From Chthonomonas sp. (GTDB lineage Bacteria > Armatimonadota > Fimbriimonadia > Fimbriimonadales > Fimbriimonadaceae): a stretch of DNA of 64,000 nucleotides. This document shows positions 24,966 to 32,858 of this stretch, in pieces. The notes beneath the pieces are model-generated. The model was given only the letters and a program-made list of their open reading frames with translations, did not search any database and was not told the origin of the DNA. Within the stretch, counting starts at the first letter, position 1. Every line of letters begins with the position of its first letter. Both the position numbers and the translations under genes were made by a program. Location: assembly GCA_016788425.1 (NCBI GenBank), contig JAEURQ010000002.1, positions 496,001-560,000 of the forward strand, written 5' to 3'.

Positions 24966-26072
24966 TTAATCCCCGACGTGGGCGTAGCGGTCGCGCAGCG
25001 CCGGCCACGATTCCTCGTCAATTGCGGTCCGAATCTCCTGCATCAGCCGGGCGTAAAACGCCAGATTGTGCAAGGTTGCCAGCCGCGCGGCAAACGGCTC
25101 GTTGGCCTTGAACAGGTGGCGGAGGTACGCCGCCGAATATCGCTCGGTGCTGGGAAACACGGAGTCCGGATCGTGCGGGCCAAAGTGCTCCGCCCAGCGC
25201 GCCCCGGCCGCGTTCACGCGCCCCCGCAGAGTGTAAAGGCACTGGTGCCGCGCCATGCGCGTGGGCAACACGCAGTCGAACATGTCCACCCCGCACGACA
25301 CCGCATGCAAAATATCCTGGGGATGGCCCACGCCCATGAGGTACCGCGCCTTGTCGGCGGGCAACAGCGGCGCGGCGAGTTGCACCACCGGGTACTGCAT
25401 CTCGGTCGGTTCGCCCACCGACACTCCGCCGATCGCAAACCCATCGAACGGCTGATCGCTCAAAAACGCCGCCGATTCGCGCCGAAGGTCTTCGTGAACG
25501 CCGCCCTGCACAATGCCAAAAATCGCCTGCGCTTCGCCGCGCGCCGCCAAGTTGCGGGGCGCCCATTCGTGAGTGCGCACCATCGCCGCGGCGGCCTCAT
25601 CGCGAGTGCAAGGGTAGGGCGGGCAAACGTCGAGCGCCATCGAGATGTCCACGCCGAGCCGGGCCTGAATCTGGATTGACTTCTCCGGCGTGAGCATGAC
25701 TTCGTGTCCGTCGAGATGGCTTTTGAATAGCACGCCCTCGTCCGAAATTTTGTTCATCTTGCTCAGGCTCATGGCCTGATAGCCTCCGGAGTCGGTGAGG
25801 ATCGCCCCGCGCCACGACATGAACTCGTGAAGGCCCCCGGCTCGCTCCACCAGTTCGGAGGTCGGCCTTAAATCCAGGTGGTAGGTGTTCGCCAGAATGA
25901 GTTCGAAACCGAGCGCCTCAACATCTTCGGAGCCGAGCGTTTTGACCGAGCCTTGCGTGCCCACCGGCATAAAGCACGGCGTCTCAACGGTGCCGTGCGG
26001 TGTGTGGAGACGCCCACGGCGAGCACCGGTGTGCGGACAGAATTTGAGGAGTTCGTAGCGAACGTTGGGCAA
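24966..26072 (-). CDS. tgt: tRNA-guanine transglycosylase lacking the zinc-binding cysteines
   Basis: The 368-residue enzyme exchanges guanine 34 for preQ1 in the queuosine pathway. Present: base Asp94 (ILTDSGGYQ), substrate-binding Asp148 and Cys150 (MALDVCPPYP), VGEP loop and nucleophile Asp266 (MFDCVLPTR). The structural zinc site is CxCxxC plus His in characterised TGTs; gapless alignment with E. coli places Ser304, Phe306 and Thr309 at the three cysteines, while His335 (LHNLAFY) remains. The TTG start is 2 nt after the stop of the PagL-like gene, so translation is probably coupled. Confidence 0.9.
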   Translation of the reverse strand: MPNVRYELLKFCPHTGARRGRLHTPHGTVETPCFMPVGTQGSVKTLGSEDVEALGFELILANTYHLDLRPTSELVERAGGLHEFMSWRGAILTDSGGYQAMSLSKMNKISDEGVLFKSHLDGHEVMLTPEKSIQIQARLGVDISMALDVCPPYPCTRDEAAAAMVRTHEWAPRNLAARGEAQAIFGIVQGGVHEDLRRESAAFLSDQPFDGFAIGGVSVGEPTEMQYPVVQLAAPLLPADKARYLMGVGHPQDILHAVSCGVDMFDCVLPTRMARHQCLYTLRGRVNAAGARWAEHFGPHDPDSVFPSTERYSAAYLRHLFKANEPFAARLATLHNLAFYARLMQEIRTAIDEESWPALRDRYAHVGD

Positions 26073-26074
26073 GG

Positions 26075-26626
26075 TTAGAACTTCACTCCGACCAAAAGCT
26101 GCATCCAGTTTTGGCCTTGGTTCGGTTTACGGAACCCGCCGTTGCTGATGTGCAGGTAGCGCGCGCCGAGCCACATTTCGCGGCTCCCCATCGGAATCAC
26201 GTAGCCCGCGCCGAAGGTGGGCGTGCTGTTGAAGTGCAGGTTGATATCAGGTCCAAGGCGGCTGATGTACTGAAGTCCCCAACCCGCTTCCCAATACCAA
26301 CGGGCCGAGCCGGGTTGACCTTGCTCAAAGCGGCCCATGGCGAGCACCCCGAGGTTCGTTTGGATGTCGTCGGTGCGATTGGGGCGGCCGCCGGTGGAGT
26401 GCATGTAGTAGCCCTCCCACACCAATTTGGCTCGATTTTGGCGGAAACTCAGGCGCTTGTCGGGTTTCGCGAATTGCACGTGCAGGCCGTAGCCATTGCG
26501 CAAGTCTTGCGACCCGAGAATCTGCCACGATTTGCCGCCGGACAGATAAAAAATGGGGCGATCATAGTCGCCCGCCTTCGCCACCATCGGGGCCAAAATC
26601 GCTCCGGCCAGCCACCACCGCGTCAT
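26075..26626 (-). CDS. PagL-like lipid A 3-O-deacylase / acyloxyacyl hydrolase family protein
   Basis: This 183-residue outer-membrane beta-barrel candidate has a signal peptide (RWWLAGAILAPMVAKAG) and alternating amphipathic strands. The C-terminal YLHISNGGFRKPNQGQN segment matches the PagL signature with catalytic His and Ser, and the protein ends in a hydrophobic-Phe strand (LLVGVKF) typical of outer-membrane barrels. It would remove an acyl chain from lipid A. TACAGT ends 8 nt before the ATG at 26626. It precedes tgt by 2 nt without obvious functional link. Confidence 0.75.
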   Translation of the reverse strand: MTRWWLAGAILAPMVAKAGDYDRPIFYLSGGKSWQILGSQDLRNGYGLHVQFAKPDKRLSFRQNRAKLVWEGYYMHSTGGRPNRTDDIQTNLGVLAMGRFEQGQPGSARWYWEAGWGLQYISRLGPDINLHFNSTPTFGAGYVIPMGSREMWLGARYLHISNGGFRKPNQGQNWMQLLVGVKF

Positions 26627-26711
26627 AGTCAAAGACTGTACCTGCACCGCTTTTCCGGTGCCAGACGTCAAAGGATTTGAGCCTAAGCGGATGGATGAAT
26701 TCTGCCGACGC

Positions 26712-26717
26712 TATAAT
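26712..26717 (+). promoter_or_regulatory. -10 box TATAAT upstream of infC
   Basis: A consensus TATAAT lies 41 nt before the infC start codon. This gives a leader of about 35 nt, in contrast to the leaderless pattern elsewhere. No good -35 match is seen at 17 bp. Confidence 0.5.
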
Positions 26718-26744
26718 GAAGACGAAACACATGATGATTTCCCT

Positions 26745-26761
26745 GGAGGTTAGTCACTATT
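26745..26761 (+). promoter_or_regulatory. infC ribosome-binding site and AUU start
   Basis: GGAGG at 26745-26749 is followed 9 nt later by ATT at 26759-26761. AUU is the conserved discriminating start codon of infC, through which IF-3 represses its own translation. Choosing it adds 18 residues ([17 protein letters not shown] and flanks) before the first internal ATG. Confidence 0.75.
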
Positions 26762-27409
26762 CCGCCTAAACGTGGTGGATTCCGCCGTCCCCCTCGCCGC
26801 GAAGAGGGACCCATGATCAATGGGCGGTTGCTGCGGATGAAAGAAGTTCGCGTGCTCATGGCCGATGGCGAACAAAAAGGCGTGATGACATCGCGCGACG
26901 CCCTCGAACTGGCTCGCTCGGTCGATCTCGACCTCGTGCTCGTTGCTCCCAACGCCGACCCCCCGGTCTGCCGCGTCATCGACTTCGGTAAGTACAAGTA
27001 CGACCAAGAGAAGCGGGACAAGGAGAACAAGAAGCACAAACAAGAATTAAAGGGTATAAAGATAACTCCCCGAATCGCGGAACACGACCTTGGACACCTT
27101 GCCAAAACGGCATCCAAGTTCTTCGCGGAAGGGGATAAAGTGCGGGTCGTCTGCATGTTTCGCCAGCGGGAGCTAGTTCACCCGCAGATTGGCAAACAAA
27201 AGATGGACCGCTTTGCCGAGCTTTGTGCCGATGTGGCCGTGGTCGAACGACCGGCGAACCTTGAAGGTCGCCAAATGTCAATGATCATGATGCCGAAGGT
27301 CAAGGGCAAGGGACCGAAACAAGATGCCAAAAATCAAGACGAACAAGACGGCGGCGAAGCGATTCAAGATCACGGGGTCGGGCAAGATCACGCGAAGGAA
27401 GTCGAGTAA
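26759..27409 (+). CDS. infC: Translation initiation factor IF-3
   Basis: The 216-residue IF-3 prevents subunit joining and checks the start codon. The N-domain follows a basic tail; [21 protein letters not shown] is represented here by [21 protein letters not shown]-like sequence, and the C-domain includes [14 protein letters not shown] and [11 protein letters not shown]. The start is ATT with a strong Shine-Dalgarno. The C-terminus is extended by about 37 acidic/Gln/Asp-rich residues, and the last 86 nt overlap rpmI in another frame. Order infC-rpmI-rplT is the classic operon. Confidence 0.93.
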   Translation: MPPKRGGFRRPPRREEGPMINGRLLRMKEVRVLMADGEQKGVMTSRDALELARSVDLDLVLVAPNADPPVCRVIDFGKYKYDQEKRDKENKKHKQELKGIKITPRIAEHDLGHLAKTASKFFAEGDKVRVVCMFRQRELVHPQIGKQKMDRFAELCADVAVVERPANLEGRQMSMIMMPKVKGKGPKQDAKNQDEQDGGEAIQDHGVGQDHAKEVE

Positions 27410-27518
27410 CAGCCACCTCTTCGCAGCCAAAAGCGGCGGCCAAAAGCGCCGTCTGGAAGGCGAACCGGAAGTGCACAAGACGATGCGCAAGCGCATTCGT
27501 CGCCTCCTGGTTCTCTAG
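27324..27518 (+). CDS. rpmI: 50S ribosomal protein L35
   Basis: This 64-residue protein has the L35 pattern [21 protein letters not shown] and the [15 protein letters not shown] middle. It starts inside infC, overlapping its last 86 nt in a different frame, so it must be translated by re-initiation or from an internal site (AAGGG about 14 nt upstream). Confidence 0.95.
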   Translation: MPKIKTNKTAAKRFKITGSGKITRRKSSNSHLFAAKSGGQKRRLEGEPEVHKTMRKRIRRLLVL

Positions 27519-27616
27519 GCGAAGAAACCATCCCTTACCGCTACCGCCCATTTGAGGCTGGGACCCGGTCATGACCTGAGCAAACCGCTCAACGAACAAA
27601 CAGAGGAACAACAACA
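27519..27616 (+). other. rpmI-rplT spacer, possible L20 autoregulatory leader
   Basis: The 98-nt gap contains a GGTCATGACC palindrome within a GAGGCTGGGACC...GAGC hairpin-forming stretch, then the ribosome site AGAGGA (27602-27607) 9 nt before rplT. L20 represses its own operon in several bacteria by binding a rRNA-like leader, and this spacer is the natural place to look. The link is inference only. Confidence 0.25.
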
Positions 27617-27964
27617 ATGGCAAGAATTAAACGTGGCCTAATGCGCCACAAGCGCCACAAGAAGATCATCGACCGAGCCAAGGGCTACTGGGGTCGTAAG
27701 AAGAACGTCTTCCGCCGTGCTCACGAGCAGGTGATGAAGTCGGGCCAATACGCCTTCCGCGACCGACGCGCCAAGAAGCGAGATTTTCGCCGACTGTGGA
27801 TCGCTCGGATTTCCGCCGCTTGCAACCTGAACGGCGTGAAGTACAACCGACTGATCGACGGCATGAACAAGAAGGGAATTGCGGTCAACCGCAAAATGCT
27901 CAGCGAGTTGGCTATCGCCAACCCCGCCGCCTTCACCGAAGTGGTGAAGCAGGCCACGGCTTAA
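27617..27964 (+). CDS. rplT: 50S ribosomal protein L20
   Basis: The 115-residue protein begins MARIKRGLMRHKRHKK and contains the KGYWGRKKNVFRRAHEQVMKSGQYAFRDRRAKKRDFRRLWIARI-type core of L20 (quoted only in part in other fields). L20 nucleates early 50S assembly and often represses this operon. Its leader ACAGAGGAACAAC (27600-27612) is identical over 13 nt to that of groES. Confidence 0.97.
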   Translation: MARIKRGLMRHKRHKKIIDRAKGYWGRKKNVFRRAHEQVMKSGQYAFRDRRAKKRDFRRLWIARISAACNLNGVKYNRLIDGMNKKGIAVNRKMLSELAIANPAAFTEVVKQATA

Positions 27965-27986
27965 GACGCCTCGTCGTCTCGTTGAG

Positions 27987-28021
27987 AGCTCTCTCGGAAT
28001 GATTCCGGGGGAGCTTTTTTA
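27987..28021 (+). terminator. Intrinsic terminator of infC-rpmI-rplT
   Basis: Arms AGCTCTCTCGGAA and TTCCGGGGGAGCT pair over 13 bp with two G-U steps around a TGA loop, and a T-run follows (28015-28020). It lies 23 nt after the rplT stop and reaches into the 3' end of the convergent gene. Confidence 0.9.
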
Positions 28022-28579
28022 TCGGGTCAGGGTGTGCCGGTACTGCGACATTCCTTCGTCGAGGGGGGCGTGCTGCTCGGCCAATATGAGGGCGGCGAAG
28101 AGGGCCCAGTGAATGTGGCGCGGTTCTTCGTCCATAAGTTCCAGCCACACGCGAGTTTCCACTGATTCGGGTTCGCGGAAGGGTTCAACACGGAGAATGG
28201 GTTGGCCATCGGCAGTAAGGAAAGCGACCCGACCCTTGCTCATGCCCTTTTGAATTGTGGGGACCTGCGGGTCGAGAAGGTGCACGAGTTCGTCGGGACA
28301 GCAAGGGTGGAGCACGATCAGGCGCGGCTGATTGTCGCCCGCAAGGGAGAAGTGGGTGATCTCCGGAACTCGCCAAAGGAGCTCGTGCTCTTGCATGGTG
28401 CGCACGCGTTGCCGCACCGAGTATTGGCCGAGAGGAAGCTCGTGGAGGGCATGATTGATCATGCCGAATTGCGGGGTGCTGGATGCGAGAGGGTCGGGCC
28501 GCCACGTATCCCGGAGAATGATTTCCCCGGCGGGACCGGGGGACAATTTCTCCAAGTATGGGTTCAAGATGACGTCCAC
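28019..28579 (-). CDS. Hypothetical protein
   Basis: A 186-residue product starting at a GTG (28579). It has no signal peptide, membrane segment or motif I recognise; features are LGQYSVRQRVRTMQEHELLWRVPEI, CCPDELVHLLDP and a C-terminal helix (HIHWALFAALILAEQHAPLDEG). Codon use and GC resemble the neighbours, and its stop coincides with the T-run of the rplT terminator, which supports a real convergent gene. Function unknown. Confidence 0.6.
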   Translation of the reverse strand: MDVILNPYLEKLSPGPAGEIILRDTWRPDPLASSTPQFGMINHALHELPLGQYSVRQRVRTMQEHELLWRVPEITHFSLAGDNQPRLIVLHPCCPDELVHLLDPQVPTIQKGMSKGRVAFLTADGQPILRVEPFREPESVETRVWLELMDEEPRHIHWALFAALILAEQHAPLDEGMSQYRHTLTR

Positions 28580-28752
28580 TGACTTCTTTTAACATCCTTA
28601 CGTAAAATTTCACTCCGGGGTTTTCCCCGGTGGGTTGAACCTGGTAAGGCCACGGGCTTAGGGTGCCCTTAACATTGCCTTAGTGAGTCCTTAACGACGG
28701 GCTAACGTTGCCGATGGATCATTTGGTGTGGGAGTTCTCCCGTGTCACCGTT

Positions 28753-29706
28753 ATGAAAAAGGCCTTTACACTCATTGAGCTGCTCGTTGTTATCGCGATT
28801 ATCGCGATCCTGGCGGCGATCCTGTTCCCGGTTTTCACCCAAGCCAAACTCTCGGCAAAGAAGACTCAAGACCTGTCGAACATGAAGCAGATCGGCACCG
28901 CGATTGCCATCTACCTCAACGATAACGACGACACCTACCCGTCGGCGTATTGGTACCCGAACGACAACAACTCGGCGGGCGGCTACGTCCACTGGTCGGG
29001 TTCGATCATGCCGTACATCAAGAACAAGCAGATATTTGTGAGCCCGAACGACAAGCTCAAGGGTATGGCACCGACCAACTTCCGCACCTCGACCAACAAC
29101 GACGGCGCTGGCGTTCCCGGCGGCCAAACTTCGCAAGATCCGACGATTCAAGACAACCAAGCTCCGCGCCTCAGCTACACGGCCAACGCCGCGCTGATGC
29201 CGCGCAAGCGCCGCTCGGCTGACCCCGCCAACGTGGTTTCGCAAACAACCGTCGAAGGCGTGTCGCAAACGATTCTGCTGGCTCCGCTGACCGACGTGGT
29301 TGGTTGTATCAACGACACCTCGACGGCATCGGGCGTGGCTTTCAAGTCGCACCGACCGGCCAACGCGTTCTTGCTCGGCTCGGCTAGCAGCAGCGCCGCA
29401 TTCGTGGGCGAAAACGCCACCGAATACACTCAGGCCAACTTCTGGGCCGTCACCACGGCTCGCGTCAAGTCGGACATCGCCGCTTGTATCGCCGGCACGA
29501 TCAACGCAACCCAAACGCACATGCGCTACACCTCGCCGGAGCGATTCGGCAACGGTGCGAACTACACCCTGGCTGATACCTCGGCGAAGTTCTACACGCT
29601 CGATGCAACCCTGAGCCCGACCAAGTACCTGTGGGGCACCCAAGCCTACTCGGCTGGCGGAAAGCTCATCTACAAGTCGGGCAGCACGACCGAGCCCGTC
29701 AACTAA
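28753..29706 (+). CDS. Prepilin-type N-terminal cleavage/methylation domain protein (pseudopilin-like)
   Basis: The 317-residue product begins MKKAFTLIELLVVIAIIAIL, a type IV prepilin signal cleaved between Ala4 and Phe5 with the conserved Glu5 of the mature protein. A long amphipathic helix (FPVFTQAKLSAKKTQDLSNMKQIGTAIAIYLND) and a large globular part rich in Asn/Ser/Thr follow, as in the expanded DUF1559-like pseudopilin families of Planctomycetes and Armatimonadota. Likely assembled by, or anchored through, a type II secretion/type IV pilus system whose other parts are not here. The upstream 173 nt hold a GGGG/CCCC hairpin (28616-28631). Confidence 0.88.
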   Translation: MKKAFTLIELLVVIAIIAILAAILFPVFTQAKLSAKKTQDLSNMKQIGTAIAIYLNDNDDTYPSAYWYPNDNNSAGGYVHWSGSIMPYIKNKQIFVSPNDKLKGMAPTNFRTSTNNDGAGVPGGQTSQDPTIQDNQAPRLSYTANAALMPRKRRSADPANVVSQTTVEGVSQTILLAPLTDVVGCINDTSTASGVAFKSHRPANAFLLGSASSSAAFVGENATEYTQANFWAVTTARVKSDIAACIAGTINATQTHMRYTSPERFGNGANYTLADTSAKFYTLDATLSPTKYLWGTQAYSAGGKLIYKSGSTTEPVN

Positions 29707-29728
29707 CAGCTTCATTCAAAGCTTTCTT

Positions 29729-29760
29729 TGGCCACCCTGCAGAGGGTGGCCACTTTTTTT
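29729..29760 (+). terminator. Intrinsic terminator of the prepilin-like gene
   Basis: TGGCCACCCT and AGGGTGGCCA form a perfect 10-bp stem around GCAG, followed by a 7-nt T-run. It begins 23 nt after the stop codon. Confidence 0.93.
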
Positions 29761-29765
29761 GTGAC

Positions 29766-30530
29766 CTAGGGAATGGTGCTTTTGTTGACGTCGCCAAACA
29801 GACCCAGCTTCTTGGGCGCGGTTTGGCTGAGCGGTGGGCGCGTGACGTATGCCTGATTCGAAGGCACGGCGCGGGCGTCGTTGTAGACCAAAATCTCGTC
29901 GATGAGGCCATCGAACGGTTGCCAGTGGCGGTTGGCTTGGGTGCGCTGGACGTTGCCAATGGATACGCCGGGATCCCACTGAATGTCGAGGCCACTAAAC
30001 GGGGTTTCGCTGGTGAAGCTCTGCGCCATGAGCTCGTCGTTGACGTACAGGCGCATGCGCCCGCGGTAAGCGTCGAAGCTGGCGACGAGGTGGCTCCATT
30101 GGCCGATCGTGGCCGGCGCTTGGATAAAGTTGCCGCCCTTCTCGCTGTTGATGGCGAAGTGCCACACGCCGTCCTTGCGCAGGCAAAGGCAGTAGGGATC
30201 AAGGCCATCGCGGTCGTCGCCGCGGAAGAAGATTTGCGAATTGGGCGAGTAGCGTCCTGGTAGCGAGCGCGGAAACGCCCAGAGCGAAATGGTGAACGAC
30301 TCGGTGAAGGCGAGCTTCGGATGGTCGGCAACCTGCACTGTGGCGGTCTCGCTCATAAAGTCGAACCCGCTGCCGCGCACGCCTTGACCATATCCCACCA
30401 GGTCATGAGGCAGAGACCGGATGTTTTGGACCGACTCGGCGGTGGTGCGCTCGGCGCCAAAGGCGGCCACCAATTCGGCGGACGAGAGCGCGACGACGCC
30501 CAAAGCTGCGATCGACAAGACAACTCGCAT
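29766..30530 (-). CDS. Secreted LamG/concanavalin A-like lectin domain protein
   Basis: The 254-residue product from the ATG at 30530 has a signal peptide (VVLSIAALGVVALSSAEL) and one LamG-type jelly-roll domain: ESFTISLWAFPRS, WHFAINSEKGGNFIQAPATIGQWSHLVASFD, RMRLYVNDEL, FDGLIDEILVYNDARA. Such domains bind glycans or surface proteins. It is divergent from the dockerin protein gene, and the palindromic operator at 30638 lies between them, so joint control is possible. Confidence 0.82.
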   Translation of the reverse strand: MRVVLSIAALGVVALSSAELVAAFGAERTTAESVQNIRSLPHDLVGYGQGVRGSGFDFMSETATVQVADHPKLAFTESFTISLWAFPRSLPGRYSPNSQIFFRGDDRDGLDPYCLCLRKDGVWHFAINSEKGGNFIQAPATIGQWSHLVASFDAYRGRMRLYVNDELMAQSFTSETPFSGLDIQWDPGVSIGNVQRTQANRHWQPFDGLIDEILVYNDARAVPSNQAYVTRPPLSQTAPKKLGLFGDVNKSTIP

Positions 30531-30637
30531 GATACGGTTTGGACGTTCAACGGAACCCAAGCGTTACTACCTTACTTGCCCCGTATTTTTACCTGACATG
30601 ATAAGGTTTTCTTTACAAGGTTGCTTAATTTGAGAAA

Positions 30638-30659
30638 GTTGTGATAACGTTATCACAAC
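30638..30659. promoter_or_regulatory. Perfect 22-bp palindrome, LacI-family/cre-type operator candidate
   Basis: The half-site GTTGTGATAAC is followed directly by its exact reverse complement. The centre TGATAACGTTATCA fits the degenerate CcpA cre pattern TGWNANCGNTNWCA and the CG-centred operators of LacI-family regulators. It sits 17 nt before the start of the dockerin protein gene and 107 nt from the start of the divergent LamG gene. No LacI-type gene is in the window. Confidence 0.6.
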
Positions 30660-30676
30660 GACTTTTGGACAACACT

Positions 30677-32239
30677 ATGAAAAGACTTTCCCTTCTCGCC
30701 GTTCTCATCGCTCCGGCGGCTTTCGCTCAAGTAAACCTGTACCCGAACGCTTCTCAGTTCTGGGATGTGACCACTGTGAACGATGTTCCCGTGTCGGTGG
30801 GCCTCAACACCAGCCAGTACTTTTTCATGACCGGGACCGACATCGGCACGATGACGCTCATCGGCGGTAACAACGTAACGACCGGTCGCGCCAACATCAG
30901 CGAAGACGGCACTAAGATTAGCGGCAATCTGAATAGCAGCTACACGTTCCTGGACAACGCCGTTCACAGCGCCATGGCTCGCTACGATCGAACGACTTCC
31001 TCGTGGACCGAATTCGGCCACCTGAACTACCACGGTTCGAGCGGAACGAAGGAAGCCTCGAACAGCTGGGGACTTTCGGGCGACGGCAACACCATCGCCG
31101 GTCAAGGCTACTACCAAACCCTGCCCGCGGGTAGCCCCTCGGCTCGCGCCAACGCTGCCGTTGCCACAACGGCTGGTGCCACGAACATGTATCCGACCAT
31201 CACGAATAACGGTCGCATCGCGGCCATCAACTTCGACGGAACGGTTGCCGCGGGTTGGCGCGAAGGGACTTCGCCCAATTACTTCTGGGTGAAGACCGCC
31301 GGTGTGTGGAGTGCTCCGCAACTCATTACGGCGATGGTGGCGGGCGTGCCGACCAACCTGACGGCGATTGCTGACATGGATGGCGAAGGTCGATTCATGA
31401 CCGGTAACGGTGGAACCAGCGGCAAGTTCTGGGTGTACGATCGCCTGAACGGCACCGCCGAAGTGGTGACCCCGCCGATGACCGGCTCGATCACGGTCTT
31501 CTCGATCAGCAAGGCGGCCGACATGGTCACCTACCGCGTGGTTCCGCCGGCCGGCAACCCGTTCTTCGAGGGTCGAACCTTTATCTGGACTCGCGAAACC
31601 GGTTCGGTGCTCCTCAACGATCACCTGGACGGCTTCTCCGTAGATCGCCAAACGGCGAGCATGAACAACCTGTGGGGCATGTCGCCAAACGGCGAATGGC
31701 ATGTCGGCTATAGCTGGATTGCGGCAAACCAAGCGACCCTCGCTAAGGTGTCCACTAACTATCGAGGCACCGCCTCGCTCGGCAGCTATCCGGCCACCCT
31801 GCAAAGCTCGGTTCCGACCACGTTCGAACTCCGCCAAATGGATGGCACCTTGGTTTCCACTTGGACGCAAAACCTCGGCCCCGACGGTCGCTTCCTCAAG
31901 ATGCTGTCGCCGACCTTTGCGAGCGGTCAGTACAAGCTCTGGGTCAAGGCTTCGCACTGGCTCTCGAAGACAGTAACGGTGGACTTCGCCGATCGCGGTG
32001 CAATCGTGATCCCGGCGCTGGTCAATGGCGACGTGGATGGCAACAACATCATCGACGTGGCCGACTACTCGGCTCTGGCGTTGGCATTCGATGCCGTACT
32101 CGATGAAGACGTGAACACGGCTGGCAACCAGTCGTCGCCGAACTGGCTCGACGCCGCCGACCTCGATGCGAGCGGTGTTGTGGATATCGCCGACTATACG
32201 ATCCTGGCCACGAACTTTGATGGCGTCGGCGAAAACTAA
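30677..32239 (+). CDS. Secreted propeller-like protein with C-terminal dockerin-type repeats
   Basis: The 520-residue product has a signal peptide (RLSLLAVLIAPAAFAQ), a large Gly/Asn/Thr-rich middle with repeated WGLSGDGNTIAG and NNLWGMSPNGEWHVGYSW-like blades, then two calcium-binding dockerin-type segments at the C-terminus (GDVDGNNIIDVADYSALALAFD and DLDASGVVDIADYTILATNFDG). Dockerins bind cohesins in cellulosomes, but no cohesin is in the window; in other phyla they mark surface or extracellular assemblies. The palindrome upstream suggests regulation by a LacI-type repressor. Confidence 0.8.
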   Translation: MKRLSLLAVLIAPAAFAQVNLYPNASQFWDVTTVNDVPVSVGLNTSQYFFMTGTDIGTMTLIGGNNVTTGRANISEDGTKISGNLNSSYTFLDNAVHSAMARYDRTTSSWTEFGHLNYHGSSGTKEASNSWGLSGDGNTIAGQGYYQTLPAGSPSARANAAVATTAGATNMYPTITNNGRIAAINFDGTVAAGWREGTSPNYFWVKTAGVWSAPQLITAMVAGVPTNLTAIADMDGEGRFMTGNGGTSGKFWVYDRLNGTAEVVTPPMTGSITVFSISKAADMVTYRVVPPAGNPFFEGRTFIWTRETGSVLLNDHLDGFSVDRQTASMNNLWGMSPNGEWHVGYSWIAANQATLAKVSTNYRGTASLGSYPATLQSSVPTTFELRQMDGTLVSTWTQNLGPDGRFLKMLSPTFASGQYKLWVKASHWLSKTVTVDFADRGAIVIPALVNGDVDGNNIIDVADYSALALAFDAVLDEDVNTAGNQSSPNWLDAADLDASGVVDIADYTILATNFDGVGEN

Positions 32240-32269
32240 GCGACAAAACTTTCTCTGAAGAAGCAAGTT

Positions 32270-32302
32270 GCCCGGCTCACGAAAGTGGCCGGGCTTTTTT
32301 TG
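32270..32302 (+). terminator. Intrinsic terminator of the dockerin protein gene
   Basis: GCCCGGC(T)CAC pairs with GTGGCCGGGC around a GAAA tetraloop with one bulged T, followed by a 7-nt T-run. It ends 22 nt before the stop of the convergent CsbD gene. Confidence 0.92.
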
Positions 32303-32323
32303 CCAGGGAAGGTTTTGGCAAAT

Positions 32324-32776
32324 TTAGTCGACTTGTGGGCGGGCCGGTTCGGGCTGCTTTTCGTCAGGCGAACCGTCGGAATCGTACTTGTCTACGGCTT
32401 CCACGGCGGCGGCCGATGCCGCTCCACCCACCGCGCCGCCAGCAATGGCGCCGCCGATGGTGCCTAGCGCGCCCAACGCCGAACCGGCGATCGCGCCGAC
32501 CACGGCTCCGGCAACGCCGCCACCTTTGAGCGCGGCTTCACCGTCGGCCGAGAGGTTGAGCAGGCGATCCTTGTTGTTGTTGACGTCGTCAACGAAGTGA
32601 TTAACGCGGGTTTCAGCCTCTTCCAACGTGATGCCGTAGGTGCGCTGAATCCGGCCAACGAGTTGGTCCTTCTTGCCATCGATCTCGGTGAGATCGTTGT
32701 CGGTGAGGTCGCCAAAATGCTCCTTGGCTTTTCCTTTGAGAGTCGTCCAATGTCCTTCAATTTCGTTCCAATTCAT
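32324..32776 (-). CDS. CsbD-like stress protein with C-terminal glycine-zipper segment
   Basis: The 150-residue product starts at 32776 with GGAGG 7-11 nt upstream. Residues 1-60 are a CsbD-type domain (MNWNEIEGHWTTLKGKAKEHFGDLT, then KKDQLVGRIQRTYGIT), found in general-stress proteins of unknown mechanism. Residues about 85-130 form an Ala/Gly-rich zipper (AGAVVGAIAGSALGALGTIGG) that may insert in or associate with membranes, then an acidic tail. This fusion is unusual because CsbD proteins are usually only ~60-70 residues. Confidence 0.85.
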   Translation of the reverse strand: MNWNEIEGHWTTLKGKAKEHFGDLTDNDLTEIDGKKDQLVGRIQRTYGITLEEAETRVNHFVDDVNNNKDRLLNLSADGEAALKGGGVAGAVVGAIAGSALGALGTIGGAIAGGAVGGAASAAAVEAVDKYDSDGSPDEKQPEPARPQVD

Positions 32777-32858
32777 TTGTTTCCTCCGTGCTTTCGCAAC
32801 AGTTTTTGGAACGCCCCCGGTTACACGAGGGTCGCATTGAAAATTTCTTATGAAGGGT

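Noticed and set aside
24966-26072. The tgt-like gene as DpdA or archaeosine-type enzyme
   Set aside because: The conserved DSGGYQ, Asp148/Cys150, VGEP and FDCVLPTR motifs and colinear length fit bacterial queuosine TGT; only the zinc cysteines differ.
28612-28634. CCGGGG-TTTT-CCCCGG hairpin as terminator
   Set aside because: No T-run follows on either strand and no gene ends next to it. It may be a leader structure of the prepilin gene, but nothing further supports that.
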